Positions 9,001-14,523 of a stretch of 64,000 nucleotides of DNA are shown piece after piece. This DNA comes from Pseudomonas sp. ICMP22404 (GTDB taxonomy: Bacteria > Pseudomonadota > Gammaproteobacteria > Pseudomonadales > Pseudomonadaceae). Below the pieces are notes generated by a model. It saw only the letters and a list, made by a program, of their open reading frames with translations, had not been told where the DNA came from and made no database searches. How positions within the stretch are numbered: the first letter of the stretch is position 1; the number at the start of each line of letters is the position of its first letter. A program made the translations under genes and the position numbers. Location of the stretch: positions 1-64,000 of the forward strand of contig NZ_VCNG01000007.1 of the NCBI RefSeq assembly GCF_006227205.1, written 5' to 3'.

Positions 9001-11830
9001 CATTGATGCGGGAGTGAACCTCAGTGTAGATGCTGGTCGCGATATAAATCAGCAAGGCTCCGATCTGGCGGCCGAGAACAATATCCGCTTAAAAGCCGGT
9101 CACGATATCAACATTGATGCCAAGGAGGAGGCCAGCCAGGTCACCATTACTGACAGCATTAAACGCAACGGCCTTACGGTGACGACCGCCTACAACATTG
9201 GCAACACGATTGACGGACTCAAGGGCACCGGCAAGGGAGAGGACGGAGTTAGCAAGGGCTCAAGCGTACTCAAGGCGGTGGATACCCTTGACCAGTTCTT
9301 CAGTGGGCCAAAGTTTGACGGGCATTTTGGTGCCTCCAGTGTCAGCTCCAGTCACACTCAGAGCTCCGTGACGCAACGTCCGTCCACGCTTTTGGCGGGC
9401 GGCGATATCGCGTTAGACGCAGGAAACGACGTCAGTGTCAGCGGTAGCCAGTTCAACGCCGGTCGGGACATCAACGTCAGCGGCAAGAACATCACGTTGG
9501 ATGTCGCCCATGGCTCAGACAGCAGCGAGGGGCATTCCACCCAGAGTAAAGGTGGTGTCAAGGGCGGCACCACAGGTGGCTTCAAGCTTGGAGTAGGTGT
9601 CAGCAACGCAGGCACTGGGGATAAATCGTTCCAAGGTTCCTCTTCGCCGACGCAGTTAACTGCAGGCGGCAATGTAAACCTCGACGCGAAGAATGACCTG
9701 ACCCTGATCGGAACCCAGGCGAACGCGGAGCGCGACATCTCCCTCAAAGCCGGTAACGATCTGAACATTCTTTCGGCGCAAAACGCTTATAGCAGTTCTC
9801 ATGATCGACGCAGTTGGGGAGCAGAGGGCGGCATTATCGCTGGTCAGGATGGATTCGGGGTCTATGGCTCAGTAAACGTCGGGATCGGTGATCTGAACCG
9901 CGAAGGCGTAAGGCAGCAAGAGGCGTATCTGTACGCCGGCAACAAACTGGGCTTCGAGAGCGGACGTGATACCAACATTGCCGGCGCTACTTTGCGCGGT
10001 GATGAAGTCATAGGTGACGTTGGCCGTAACCTCACTGTGACTTCAGTACCCAACACCGGCAAGGTCGAGGGAAAGGAGTTCGATGCCAGCCTCACCGTCG
10101 CGGTCAGTTTCGGCGCGACCGTCAGTGGCTCGTTGGGTTATGGCGAGACTAATGGCAAGACCAATTGGGTTGAAAACCAGACGGTCATTAACGGTAAGAA
10201 CAAAGTCGACATTCATACCGAAAAGCACACCCAACTCGATGGTTCGGTGATCACCGCCGATAACGGTAACTTGAAGCTCGATACTGACACCCTCGGGTAC
10301 CGCAATATTACGGGTAAGGACAATGAGCACGGTTACTACCTCAATGTCAGTGGCAGTTACGGTGGCGGCAATGGTTCCCAGGCAGATAAGCCAAACAAAG
10401 GCATGGAAGGCGAGAGCAAAAACAGTTGGGCAATCGAGGGTTATAACTACAAAAAGGATCGGGAGCAGATTCTCAATGCCACGGTGGGCTCGGGCCAGGT
10501 TGTCGTGCGTAACGACAAGACCGTAGGGCAAGACTCTACGGCCGGTCTTAATCGTGATGTGAACCAAGCTTACGTTGTTACCAAGGATAAAGAGCATCGT
10601 ACGGATCTGTATGTGAGTAGTTCCTCGGTCGATGCGGTCAGCCATCCGGTCGAGACGGTGAAGAAGTGGGGGGACAATGTCGTCAATTTCAAGAAAAACA
10701 TGGTCAAGGAGGCCCAGGCCGGGGTTGATTTTCTTACAAATCTGGATCGAGCAATTAGTGCCCAATTGGTGGATGCTAGTGATGTTCCTCAAGCGCTTAT
10801 CGATAAGTTGGGCAGTGAGCGAGCGCTTGCTGTTACCAAGAACTTTGTTCGACAGGGACTTGATCCAGAACAGATCAAAATATTGCCTGTCACCGTTCTG
10901 AATGGACTGGCGGAGTTTGCAAAGCAGGCGGCTGACTATGAGAAGCTGGTAGAGAGCTGCACCGCGAACAATGCCTGCCCGAATTTGATGGCTCAGGTGC
11001 CGGGTGAGGCTGATAAGCCTGGCTCTATTGCGCTTCCGCCTGTGGAGATTTCAGGGGATCTTATTACTCACGGGCAGTTGGCCTTGAATCAGGTCTTGGA
11101 TCTGATCGATCTCACCAGAGAGATGCCCACGGAGACATTCGAAGCCACCGTAATTGGCATCCAAGCGCTGATGGGGCCCATGAAGTTCCTTTTGAGTATG
11201 ACCGCCAATGGGTTGCTGAACGCCGCATATGGCCCTGAAATCGATGAATTGAAAGATCTGGCGGCGATCAAGGTGGCATCGGCATTGACCGGTGAATCCG
11301 AGGAGGATCTGGCGGAAAACCACCAGACGGCCAAAAGTGAGCATGAGAAGGGAAATGACGAATACCAGTACGACGGGGATGCTAACGTTGTTGCGAGTCG
11401 TTTTCTGATCGATGCGGTATTGGGAGAGTTTAAGTCTCTTGGTATAAAGGGTGGTGAAAGGGTATTGTCGGTTGTAGGAAAAAGAGGCGGCAAGCAGACA
11501 GTCAATGAACCACCATCTATACCTGATAGAACTCCAATAAAAATTGAAAAAATGGAAGATTTCTTCAATCAGCCTGGCTTTGGAAGTGAGTTGTCAGACG
11601 GGGTAAGAAAAACATCAAAAAGAGTTCAGGGACAGCCTGTTTTCAAAGCGACAGCTAAAATAGGTGAGAATATCAAGAAAGGTGATCAGGTGTATTTGGA
11701 TAATTTGCACAAGGATCATCTTGAAGTGTTTGATAAGTTTGATAATGTAAAATTTGTCTTGAACTTGGATGGTTCGATAAATGTGGATAAGACTAAAAAA
11801 GTATTGGCGGAAGGGAGGAAGTTGAGGTGA
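2..11830 (+). CDS. CdiA/filamentous haemagglutinin-type contact-dependent toxin (5' partial)
   Basis: Very large two-partner-secreted (type Vb) surface protein; 3940+ residues are in the window and the reading frame is open to the left edge, so signal and TPS domains and the cdiB partner lie outside. Residues ~1-1950 (window numbering) are dense repeats of about 20 residues of the form LDNxxG, as in FHA-1 beta-helix rods. A non-repeated stretch follows (~1960-2100), possibly receptor binding. A conserved block (~2265-2400, with YLIETNP, MSSDYLLDKLG, KRLGDG) separates this from FHA-2 type repeats (~2403-3500, NAGHDA, AGRDI). The C-terminal ~400 residues are non-repetitive with a hydrophobic segment (~3716-3742). 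I see no VENN motif. The last ~95 residues form a distinct tip with D3898, H3901, D3903, H3904 and E3906, resembling the colicin E3-type RNase pattern; that activity is inference. Its stop overlaps the next gene by 4 nt. The tip is AT-richer than the rest, suggesting cassette exchange. Confidence 0.92.
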   Translation, partial: VNMQTSGALDVQQNIAARDRISLSSGGQLTNNGVIEAGVNADNTRNAGGDVSLTAQNLNNSGKSVIASRNLTANVAQTLNNQGGTISGAATIVTVGTLDNRNAGRVLSDNSLSLNAGRILNNSGVISGGNIVGNVGQLINSNGELSSRTDTVLTVTSLDNVSGLMTAGRLLDLTAFDTINNSNGKLGAKQALAVRAQKLDNSQQGQITSEGTLATRVGSQLNNQKGLIQANGAMDVQASRLDNRAGKISSLNTLVINSSGVDNREGLIRADQAAKLLVNELDNRAKGRIESKAALRFEGDTLDNRNGGLITSTGAMSLKAKDVANGAGRISGKGDIEATIDTLTQQGGELVAEGNLALTGKNLDNRQDGLVGSLKTLTMNVDQIDNRGGSLSSQLELHIQGARLDNSEGGKVLSDTMLGLKVEQIINATNGLLFSKGASTLSGIGLSNIGGRIVSQGSLVLNFDDFLDNQQGLISGERQITLNTGRLDNRLGKLSSLEAMSLTSVGSVLNQGGLIASQKGLAFSSASLDNSDQGLISAKANSTLTTGELKNRQGGSLATDGSLLLTATHLDNSGGKVGSQQQLQVSVTSLEQDGGELFSNGDLTLDLNHGLLNNQRGNIHTPGQLLLKNLNEVNNSGGEISGAKAWSIEAQSLNNDGGKLLSNAKLTFVIDQALSNIKGLIASAGLDSHSATLDNTHGEIRSRGDSDLTIADFFDNQAGVVIADNGLTIKAAKLDNRLEGLVGATKALNLTVGRLDNRTGELSSKADVILSGDWLDNSDSGYILAGGNLALAVGQIISRNKGLMSGDTGLTLTGAVLENGGRLMTQGDLAISLSSDLNNDQGGLFSEGSLKINAQSLSNDGGTLSSAKDLVIETRDTVSNRAGQMLTDTTLTINSSALDNQQKGILSSKDKLNITTDVLNNSQGNIYSGDLLEVSAGQVINAAGSIGAANSLVATLHGLDQNTGKLFSKGNLSVDLNGGQLNNQNGFIGAPGQLLLRNLGEVNNRGGEISSDLAFDLVAKSLDNNGGRLLSNQRLTLTIDNALTSVKGKIAAAALQIRAASLDNSGEGVLLSDTDLGVTVDGLLVNDSGTIKAATQLNLDSVGLNNQGGTLLGGSGIDIDLGPTTADLNNRNGLINTKGVLSIAHLHDLDNQVGEISSVNSYNLTGNRLDNRGGNLISNDRLNLTAVEIKNQGGLVSGWNGLLVGGGALDNSQEGTVSSLLGNLTIDLSGALINHSKGGVAGKGELSITAASLDNTSGIVTSGGKQTLTLTGGALTNTLSGVIESGDILNIRAAGLDNTSGRISASKALTVTGSQLNNTNGTLVGADSITLDLLGALTNVNGALGSTGPLVITRSSGVDNQGGQLISQSMLSLLTSGDLNNSGSGTISAVGQLSLTSGGIVHNDGDGLISSRDAGMTLTAAGLNNAKGAVQSYGALSVNAGNGAVDNQGGKIIAQAGDLNLTAASLDSRSGVLSSLRGLLQTRLTGVLRNGQGGKLEGSRLDLRALGGIYSDAGRIAANTGDILLDAGGNALDNGGGGIYARGRVNVAAGSLNNNAGQISGSTIELGVNGSLTNAGGLVESATTLAVRAANLDNQGGKLRALGSSGKTDFQIGSLFDNRNGLLESANTDLTLAAPSLLNASGSITHVGQGEFDISTTNVMNAGGSLLTRGGLTLNAGSWTNSSVIQAGRLTLNVDNFTQTASGQLLAANQLIGKGGSWINDGLIASDGSLDIQLTGGYSGNGRMSSLGNLTFKAAQLGLTSVSSIGSGGLGTINVDGLLNNVGGRLTSNGDLMLNAGAVSNTGTLGAAQALTINTNSLINNAGLIFSRGNMNLLANDFTNQTGDIYSIGNLTIAGRDGGRANNVNNLASSINVDGDFSLSANSFNNKTEGVVGEEKFISGDITFDGAATFYVNESYESTSTISGQQASLNVAGNLIGNVGAFTNTASLISAGKNIKLDVDTFDNFGLQSGSFIRSRIYKLGGLPGKQTSWISADLQQYADRNSKNRYDYIETWHEPDKGGTHWDYTALNKQMLNKINAKFGIGPEVAIPTQILAGELKKDDRIFTNGGGSVSSVVQAGQAVEINAKTTINNGNLNPYANFDGTAKATADTGVNSTVKPTIVFLNPQLPPDLAQQQVNPLALPGFSLPVGNNGLFRLNGKGASEQTNVPGESRTMGSVTGTTAERSVGDPARSATVLQFDQNDPVAVNTRDLILAASPSLNLNDKVALINVNASAGDGPVGVLLPNRDKSVFDVPRVQGLPDTSVRSNPQKYLIETNPALTDLKQFMSSDYLLDKLGYDPDTSAKRLGDGLFEQRLIQQAVVARTGQRFIDGQTSDEAMFKYLMNNAIASKEQLNLSLGVTLSSQQVAALTHDIVWLEEHEVNGEKVLVPVLYLAQANNRLAPNGALVQGGDVTLIAGADLNNAGTLRASNNLSAEAGNNLTNSGLIEAGQRLTLKAGNNIVNNAGGIIAGRDVSLTATKGDVINQRDVYGFDTNYGGTLQHRDILNSAARIEAANDLKIDAGRNINNIGGVLRSGEDLKLIAGQDVNITSVQDRRTDSRGSNFLNQTITQHGAEVTSGRDLSISADRDVAVVASRLDAKRDLVVDSGNDIVITSAANQSDYVSRSKRRANETHSVTQQSSVLNAGRDIALNAGNDLGIIASRIKATEDISLDAVQDITVASAKDESSSYYYRKKKGSFGRSKTTQKESYESENVASVIEAGHDLTVNASIDDDGAVSLDGGRNVAIIGSQLNAGNDLVVGATQDVAVLSATEESGSYTKKTKTGRFGMSKSGSSQLQTSVSQIGSELNGGHDAVVIAGRDVRLNASEINANHDAELHAGLVDKEGDITLSSADDQAYSRAEKYKKKVGMSLKDTIGAFAGTPGLGADITVAASQRGGREVVSSTSIGSQVNAGHDAILDAARDINVIGSGISADNNASLKAGRDVNVVASIDQQRSNTWKTDKSVGLKQTIDSNAFSTFVGSETIQHGVNSKGYSAAGSSIDAGVNLSVDAGRDINQQGSDLAAENNIRLKAGHDINIDAKEEASQVTITDSIKRNGLTVTTAYNIGNTIDGLKGTGKGEDGVSKGSSVLKAVDTLDQFFSGPKFDGHFGASSVSSSHTQSSVTQRPSTLLAGGDIALDAGNDVSVSGSQFNAGRDINVSGKNITLDVAHGSDSSEGHSTQSKGGVKGGTTGGFKLGVGVSNAGTGDKSFQGSSSPTQLTAGGNVNLDAKNDLTLIGTQANAERDISLKAGNDLNILSAQNAYSSSHDRRSWGAEGGIIAGQDGFGVYGSVNVGIGDLNREGVRQQEAYLYAGNKLGFESGRDTNIAGATLRGDEVIGDVGRNLTVTSVPNTGKVEGKEFDASLTVAVSFGATVSGSLGYGETNGKTNWVENQTVINGKNKVDIHTEKHTQLDGSVITADNGNLKLDTDTLGYRNITGKDNEHGYYLNVSGSYGGGNGSQADKPNKGMEGESKNSWAIEGYNYKKDREQILNATVGSGQVVVRNDKTVGQDSTAGLNRDVNQAYVVTKDKEHRTDLYVSSSSVDAVSHPVETVKKWGDNVVNFKKNMVKEAQAGVDFLTNLDRAISAQLVDASDVPQALIDKLGSERALAVTKNFVRQGLDPEQIKILPVTVLNGLAEFAKQAADYEKLVESCTANNACPNLMAQVPGEADKPGSIALPPVEISGDLITHGQLALNQVLDLIDLTREMPTETFEATVIGIQALMGPMKFLLSMTANGLLNAAYGPEIDELKDLAAIKVASALTGESEEDLAENHQTAKSEHEKGNDEYQYDGDANVVASRFLIDAVLGEFKSLGIKGGERVLSVVGKRGGKQTVNEPPSIPDRTPIKIEKMEDFFNQPGFGSELSDGVRKTSKRVQGQPVFKATAKIGENIKKGDQVYLDNLHKDHLEVFDKFDNVKFVLNLDGSINVDKTKKVLAEGRKLR

Positions 11831-12123
11831 GTGATCTGAATGACTTGAGGAAGGTTATTGCTAGGGTGGTAGCGGCGAAAAGAGGGGTGTTCGATGGCGC
11901 AGAGTGGGAGGCGGATTATAGTCTGGATTGGGATGATGAGTTTTTAGAAAGATACGAAAAAGGAAGAGATAGTATCGCTAGAGCGTTGGCGGCATTAAAT
12001 GCTGGTGATTCTGTTGAGTTGCAGGCAGCTTTAGTAATAGGGCGTGCAAACTTTCTTGATCTGTCGAATTTTTTTAGGGATATATATGACGATCTGGACG
12101 TTTTGGCTAGATTAGATCTATAA
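11827..12123 (+). CDS. Probable immunity protein for the upstream CdiA-type toxin
   Basis: A 98-residue, strongly acidic protein (WEADYSLDWDDEFLERYEKG, then a C-terminal DIYDDLDVLARLDL) with no signal peptide or membrane segment, so cytoplasmic. I do not recognise its family. It starts with GTG at 11827, and this GTG lies inside the toxin's stop as GTGA. A strong Shine-Dalgarno run (GGGAGGA, ~11815-11821) precedes it, so translation is very likely coupled to the toxin. Position directly after a polymorphic-toxin C-terminus, small size, acidity and AT-rich codon use shared with the toxin tip are the usual marks of a cognate immunity gene that binds and blocks the toxin. An acidic partner would suit a basic nuclease. 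Immunity function is inferred from context only. Confidence 0.8.
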   Translation: MSDLNDLRKVIARVVAAKRGVFDGAEWEADYSLDWDDEFLERYEKGRDSIARALAALNAGDSVELQAALVIGRANFLDLSNFFRDIYDDLDVLARLDL

Positions 12124-12126
12124 GAA

Positions 12127-12507
12127 ATTTACCACCCGTCCAGCCGTGCGCAGGAAGTGCTGTTGCGCTTGCTGGAAAGTTACCGTGGGTATTTCATGGT
12201 CGACGATTACGCCGACTATAACGCGTTGGCGTTGCAGCCAGGTATGGAACGTCTGGCGTGCATGGCCCATGCACGACGCAAGTTCGTGAATGCGCAAAAA
12301 GTGCAGCTCAAGGGTAAAAACGGACGGGTCGATATCGCACTGACAATGATCAACAAGCTGTACGACATCGAACGCGAGGTCAAGGACCATCGATGAACAG
12401 CGGTTTATCGGTCGCCAGGAGAAAAGCCTGCCGATCCTGGCGCAACTGAAAATCTGGCTGGATAAAACCCGGAACTGCTCGCCAGAAAATGCCACAGTAA
12501 ACCGTTG
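12127..12507 (+). pseudogene. IS66-family transposase remnant (frameshifted, truncated)
   Basis: Reading from 12130, the frame encodes YHPSSRAQEVLLRLLES, then GYFMVDDYADYN, MAHARRKFVNAQK and [14 protein letters not shown]. These are hallmark segments of the IS66 TnpC catalytic domain, including the HARRKF motif. At about 12390 the frame shifts; the next frame continues with [19 protein letters not shown] and [10 protein letters not shown] to a stop at 12505-12507. Only ~125 of the usual ~500 residues remain, with no start region, no C-terminus and no visible terminal inverted repeats. This is a dead fragment lying 3 bp after the immunity stop codon. It marks an old insertion or recombination at the 3' end of the toxin/immunity cassette. 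Confidence 0.85.
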
Positions 12508-12552
12508 ACCCAGTGTTGGGCAGGTGGGGTTTATGGATCGCATACGATCCGC

Positions 12553-12613
12553 CGAGGTGTCAGGTTTAGGGGCTGCTGCGCAGCCCAGCGGGAGCAAGCT
12601 CCCTCGCCACAGG
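12553..12613. repeat. REP-like fragment (GGCTGCTGCGCAGCC family, variant)
   Basis: Carries the family's CGAGGTGTCAGG lead-in, the palindrome GGGGCTGCTGCGCAGCCC and a CCCTCGCCACA tail, but has AGCGGGAGCAAGCTCCCTCGCC where other copies read GCGGGGATAAATCCCC. This looks like a solo or chimeric REP unit, a mix of the two common types in this window. The surrounding 12508-12700 holds no gene I can support; it appears to be degenerate REP and IS debris. Confidence 0.65.
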
Positions 12614-12700
12614 ATTGCTGTGTCAGGAAGCGGAATGAGTCATTCATTTGTATCGGAAGGATCACCGGTCCCGAAACGAAACATCCCACAGCTTTTTAAG

Positions 12701-12977
12701 GTTGCCCCTCGGAAGTGGCCTCTCTAACCTCTTAACGTCGCTGCCTAATCAGCGACCGGGTGTGGAAACCTGAACCTTTTAGTAGTGGCCTAGCTGAACA
12801 TCGTGTTGCCGACGTCCTGTTTCGTCTGCAAACTGCGTTCTGGCAGCTGTGCGTGGGCAGGCTTCGGTCTGGCCGGGTCCTACTAACCGGTATTTCCACC
12901 CCGCGTACCGCTGCCACCTTATTGTCGTGTGGAAACGACATAGGGATGGCTCCAATCTTCAAGTAGGAGCATTGAAT
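12701..12977 (+). promoter_or_regulatory. Structured 5' leader of the DUF6124-like gene
   Basis: This gene-free stretch contains at least four clean stem-loops. 12737-12756 has a 7-bp stem (GTCGCTG/CAGCGAC). 12757-12772 is a short stem closing the hexaloop GTGGAA. 12888-12910 has a CGGTA/TACCG stem with a 13-nt loop containing TTTCCACC. 12923-12940 has a perfect 6-bp stem (TGTCGT/ACGACA) closing the same hexaloop GTGGAA. TTCCAC in the third loop is the exact reverse complement of GTGGAA, so loop-loop pairing is possible. The last hairpin ends 37 nt before the ATG. The hexaloops also show GGA at the position seen in RsmA/CsrA sites. This reads as a regulatory RNA leader; the function is unknown to me. 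Confidence 0.5.
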
Positions 12978-13364
12978 ATGGACAAGTTGATTCCCGATCC
13001 GCCGTTCAACAGAACCAACCCTCTTTCCAGTTTCGACACCGTCGAAGAACTCCTTAAAGACCGCGCCGCTGCCGAGCGGGTGCTCGATCATTACCTCAAC
13101 CCAAAGCCTCCAGAGCCCAGCACCGATCCGCGCATCGACAGCCTTTTCTCCGTGACCGCCAAAGCGGACGCCGACACGCTATTGACCAGCACCTGCGAAA
13201 CCCTGGCTTCGGTCAAGGCCATGGCCGAGGATCTGGCCTTTGAGGTGGATGGCACGCGTCGCAGCGTGGCGCTGGGGATTCATCAACTGGTGGAGTTGTG
13301 TCAGTTGCTGGTGGACAAGGCGCTGGATCAGCTTGAGGCGCCGGCCAGTCCGGTTGAGGTGTAG
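12978..13364 (+). CDS. DUF6124-like small cytoplasmic protein
   Basis: 128 residues starting MDKLIPDPPFNRT, with ATG at 12978 and a TAGGAGC ribosome site 7 nt upstream. The start is preferred over in-frame codons further upstream because those run through the structured leader. The segment AAAERVLDHYLNPKPPEP and the C-terminal amphipathic helices (TCETLASVKAMAEDLAFEVDG, RRSVALGIHQLVELCQLLVD summarised) match my memory of a Pseudomonas-restricted family labelled DUF6124 or related to DUF3077. No signal peptide or membrane segment is visible. These genes are often found as small accessory genes in pseudomonads, and their role is unknown. It is flanked by REP elements and stands alone. Confidence 0.75.
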   Translation: MDKLIPDPPFNRTNPLSSFDTVEELLKDRAAAERVLDHYLNPKPPEPSTDPRIDSLFSVTAKADADTLLTSTCETLASVKAMAEDLAFEVDGTRRSVALGIHQLVELCQLLVDKALDQLEAPASPVEV

Positions 13365-13388
13365 CGCAGGAGCGGTTCAACGCTAACC

Positions 13389-13522
13389 TGTGGCGAGGGG
13401 ATTTATCCCCGCTGGGCTGCGTAGCAGCCCCAAAGACAGCGACCTCAATTAATCTGACACACCGAGGTGTCAGGTTGGGGGGCTGCTGCGCAGCCCAGCG
13501 GGGATAAATCCCCTCGCCACAA
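13389..13522. repeat. REPIN-like inverted pair, family A
   Basis: Two inverted copies of a ~45-nt unit (TGTGGCGAGGGGATTTATCC..., ending in the GGCTGC/GCAGCC palindrome) face each other across a ~45-bp spacer containing the self-complementary CACCGAGGTG. Each unit folds by itself (GGGGATTTATCCCC and GGGCTGCGTAGCAGCCC), and the pair folds into one long hairpin. It lies between the end of the DUF6124-like gene and the end of the convergent SIMPL gene, where it could also act as a bidirectional transcription barrier. Confidence 0.85.
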
Positions 13523-13558
13523 AATGTGTCACTGGGCTGGATATCTCGGTCAGCCCTT

Positions 13559-14275
13559 TTACTGCATCAACACCTCAATCGCCCCATCCGCCGTCATGCT
13601 CACCTTGCTGGTACCCGCTTCCACTTCTGGCGTGACGGACTCGGCGTCCATGGACCCGGCTTTCATCATCATCGGTGCGCGCAGGTAGGGTTGTGGATAA
13701 CCGTTACTGTTGAGGTTCAGGTTGACGATTTTGTAGCCCTTGCCACCCAGGGCTTCGGTGGCCAGTTGGGCGCGGGCCTTGAAGGCGTTGACGGCGTCCT
13801 TGAGCAGGGCGTCTTCGCTGCTCTGGCGGGTGGCGGTGGAGATGGCGAAGTCCATGCCGCCCATTTTCATGTCGGTCAGCAGCTCGCCAGTGAGTTTGGA
13901 CAGGGCGGCGAAGTCGGCGCTTTCCAGGCGCAGTTCGGCGCGTTCGCGCCAGCCGGTGATTTTCTGGCCCTTGCCGTCGTAGATCGGATAGCTGTTGCGG
14001 CTGCCCTGGCGCAGGGTGATGTCCTTGACTTCCTTGGCCTGGCCGATGGCTTTGTTCAGCGTGGTGCTGACGGCGGCGGCGAGCTTGGCCGGGTCGGTGT
14101 TTTGTTCTTCGGTGTAGAGCGTGACGATCATCAGGTCACGGGCCACTTCCTGGCTGGCTTCGGCGCGCAGGGAAATCTGGTTGTAGTGCAGTTCATCGGC
14201 GGCCAGGGCCGGCAGGCTGGCGACGGTGCCGAGGCTGAGGGCGAGGAGGGCGGCGGGGCGACTGAACGTGTGCAT
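13559..14275 (-). CDS. SIMPL-domain (DUF541, YggE-like) periplasmic protein
   Basis: 238 residues. The N-terminus MHTFSRPAALLALSLGTVAS with cleavage near ALA-ADE is a Sec signal peptide, and the start at 14275 has an AAGGAGC ribosome site. The body matches the SIMPL/DUF541 family (periplasmic, beta-barrel-like oligomers related to BP26 and E. coli YggE): LRAEASQEVARDLMIVTLY, the YPIYDGKGQKITGWRERAEL segment, and a central helix SEDALLKDAVNAFKARAQ. YggE is linked to lower oxidative stress, but its molecular function is not settled. It is transcribed divergently from roxS with 248 bp between the starts, a plausible shared regulatory region. I saw no clear operator there. Confidence 0.88.
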   Translation of the reverse strand: MHTFSRPAALLALSLGTVASLPALAADELHYNQISLRAEASQEVARDLMIVTLYTEEQNTDPAKLAAAVSTTLNKAIGQAKEVKDITLRQGSRNSYPIYDGKGQKITGWRERAELRLESADFAALSKLTGELLTDMKMGGMDFAISTATRQSSEDALLKDAVNAFKARAQLATEALGGKGYKIVNLNLNSNGYPQPYLRAPMMMKAGSMDAESVTPEVEAGTSKVSMTADGAIEVLMQ

Positions 14276-14523
14276 GAAAGCTCCTTGGGATGATGTGCAG
14301 GGATAAGGTCCGGGCCTGCGTGAACGATAAGACTCTAGCGTTTGTGGTGTGGTTCGCCCAGTTACAACTTCTATACAGATGCATAAGGCCAATGAAGATC
14401 CCCTCGCTACAAGGTGATAGGTAGCGTTCAGGGGCTGTGGCGCTTTGCCGCATAGCTGCCGCTGCAACCCGCGCCTTGGTTATACTCCGTGCGATTCGCC
14501 TGGAGCGCTCATCAGGAGAGCTC

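Noticed and set aside
12505..12727. Short forward frames over the REP fragment
   Set aside because: Translate palindromic repeat DNA; no ribosome site or codon bias.
13526..14293. 255-residue forward frame over the SIMPL gene
   Set aside because: Antisense to a well-supported secreted protein; composition is that of a reverse-complement GC-rich shadow.
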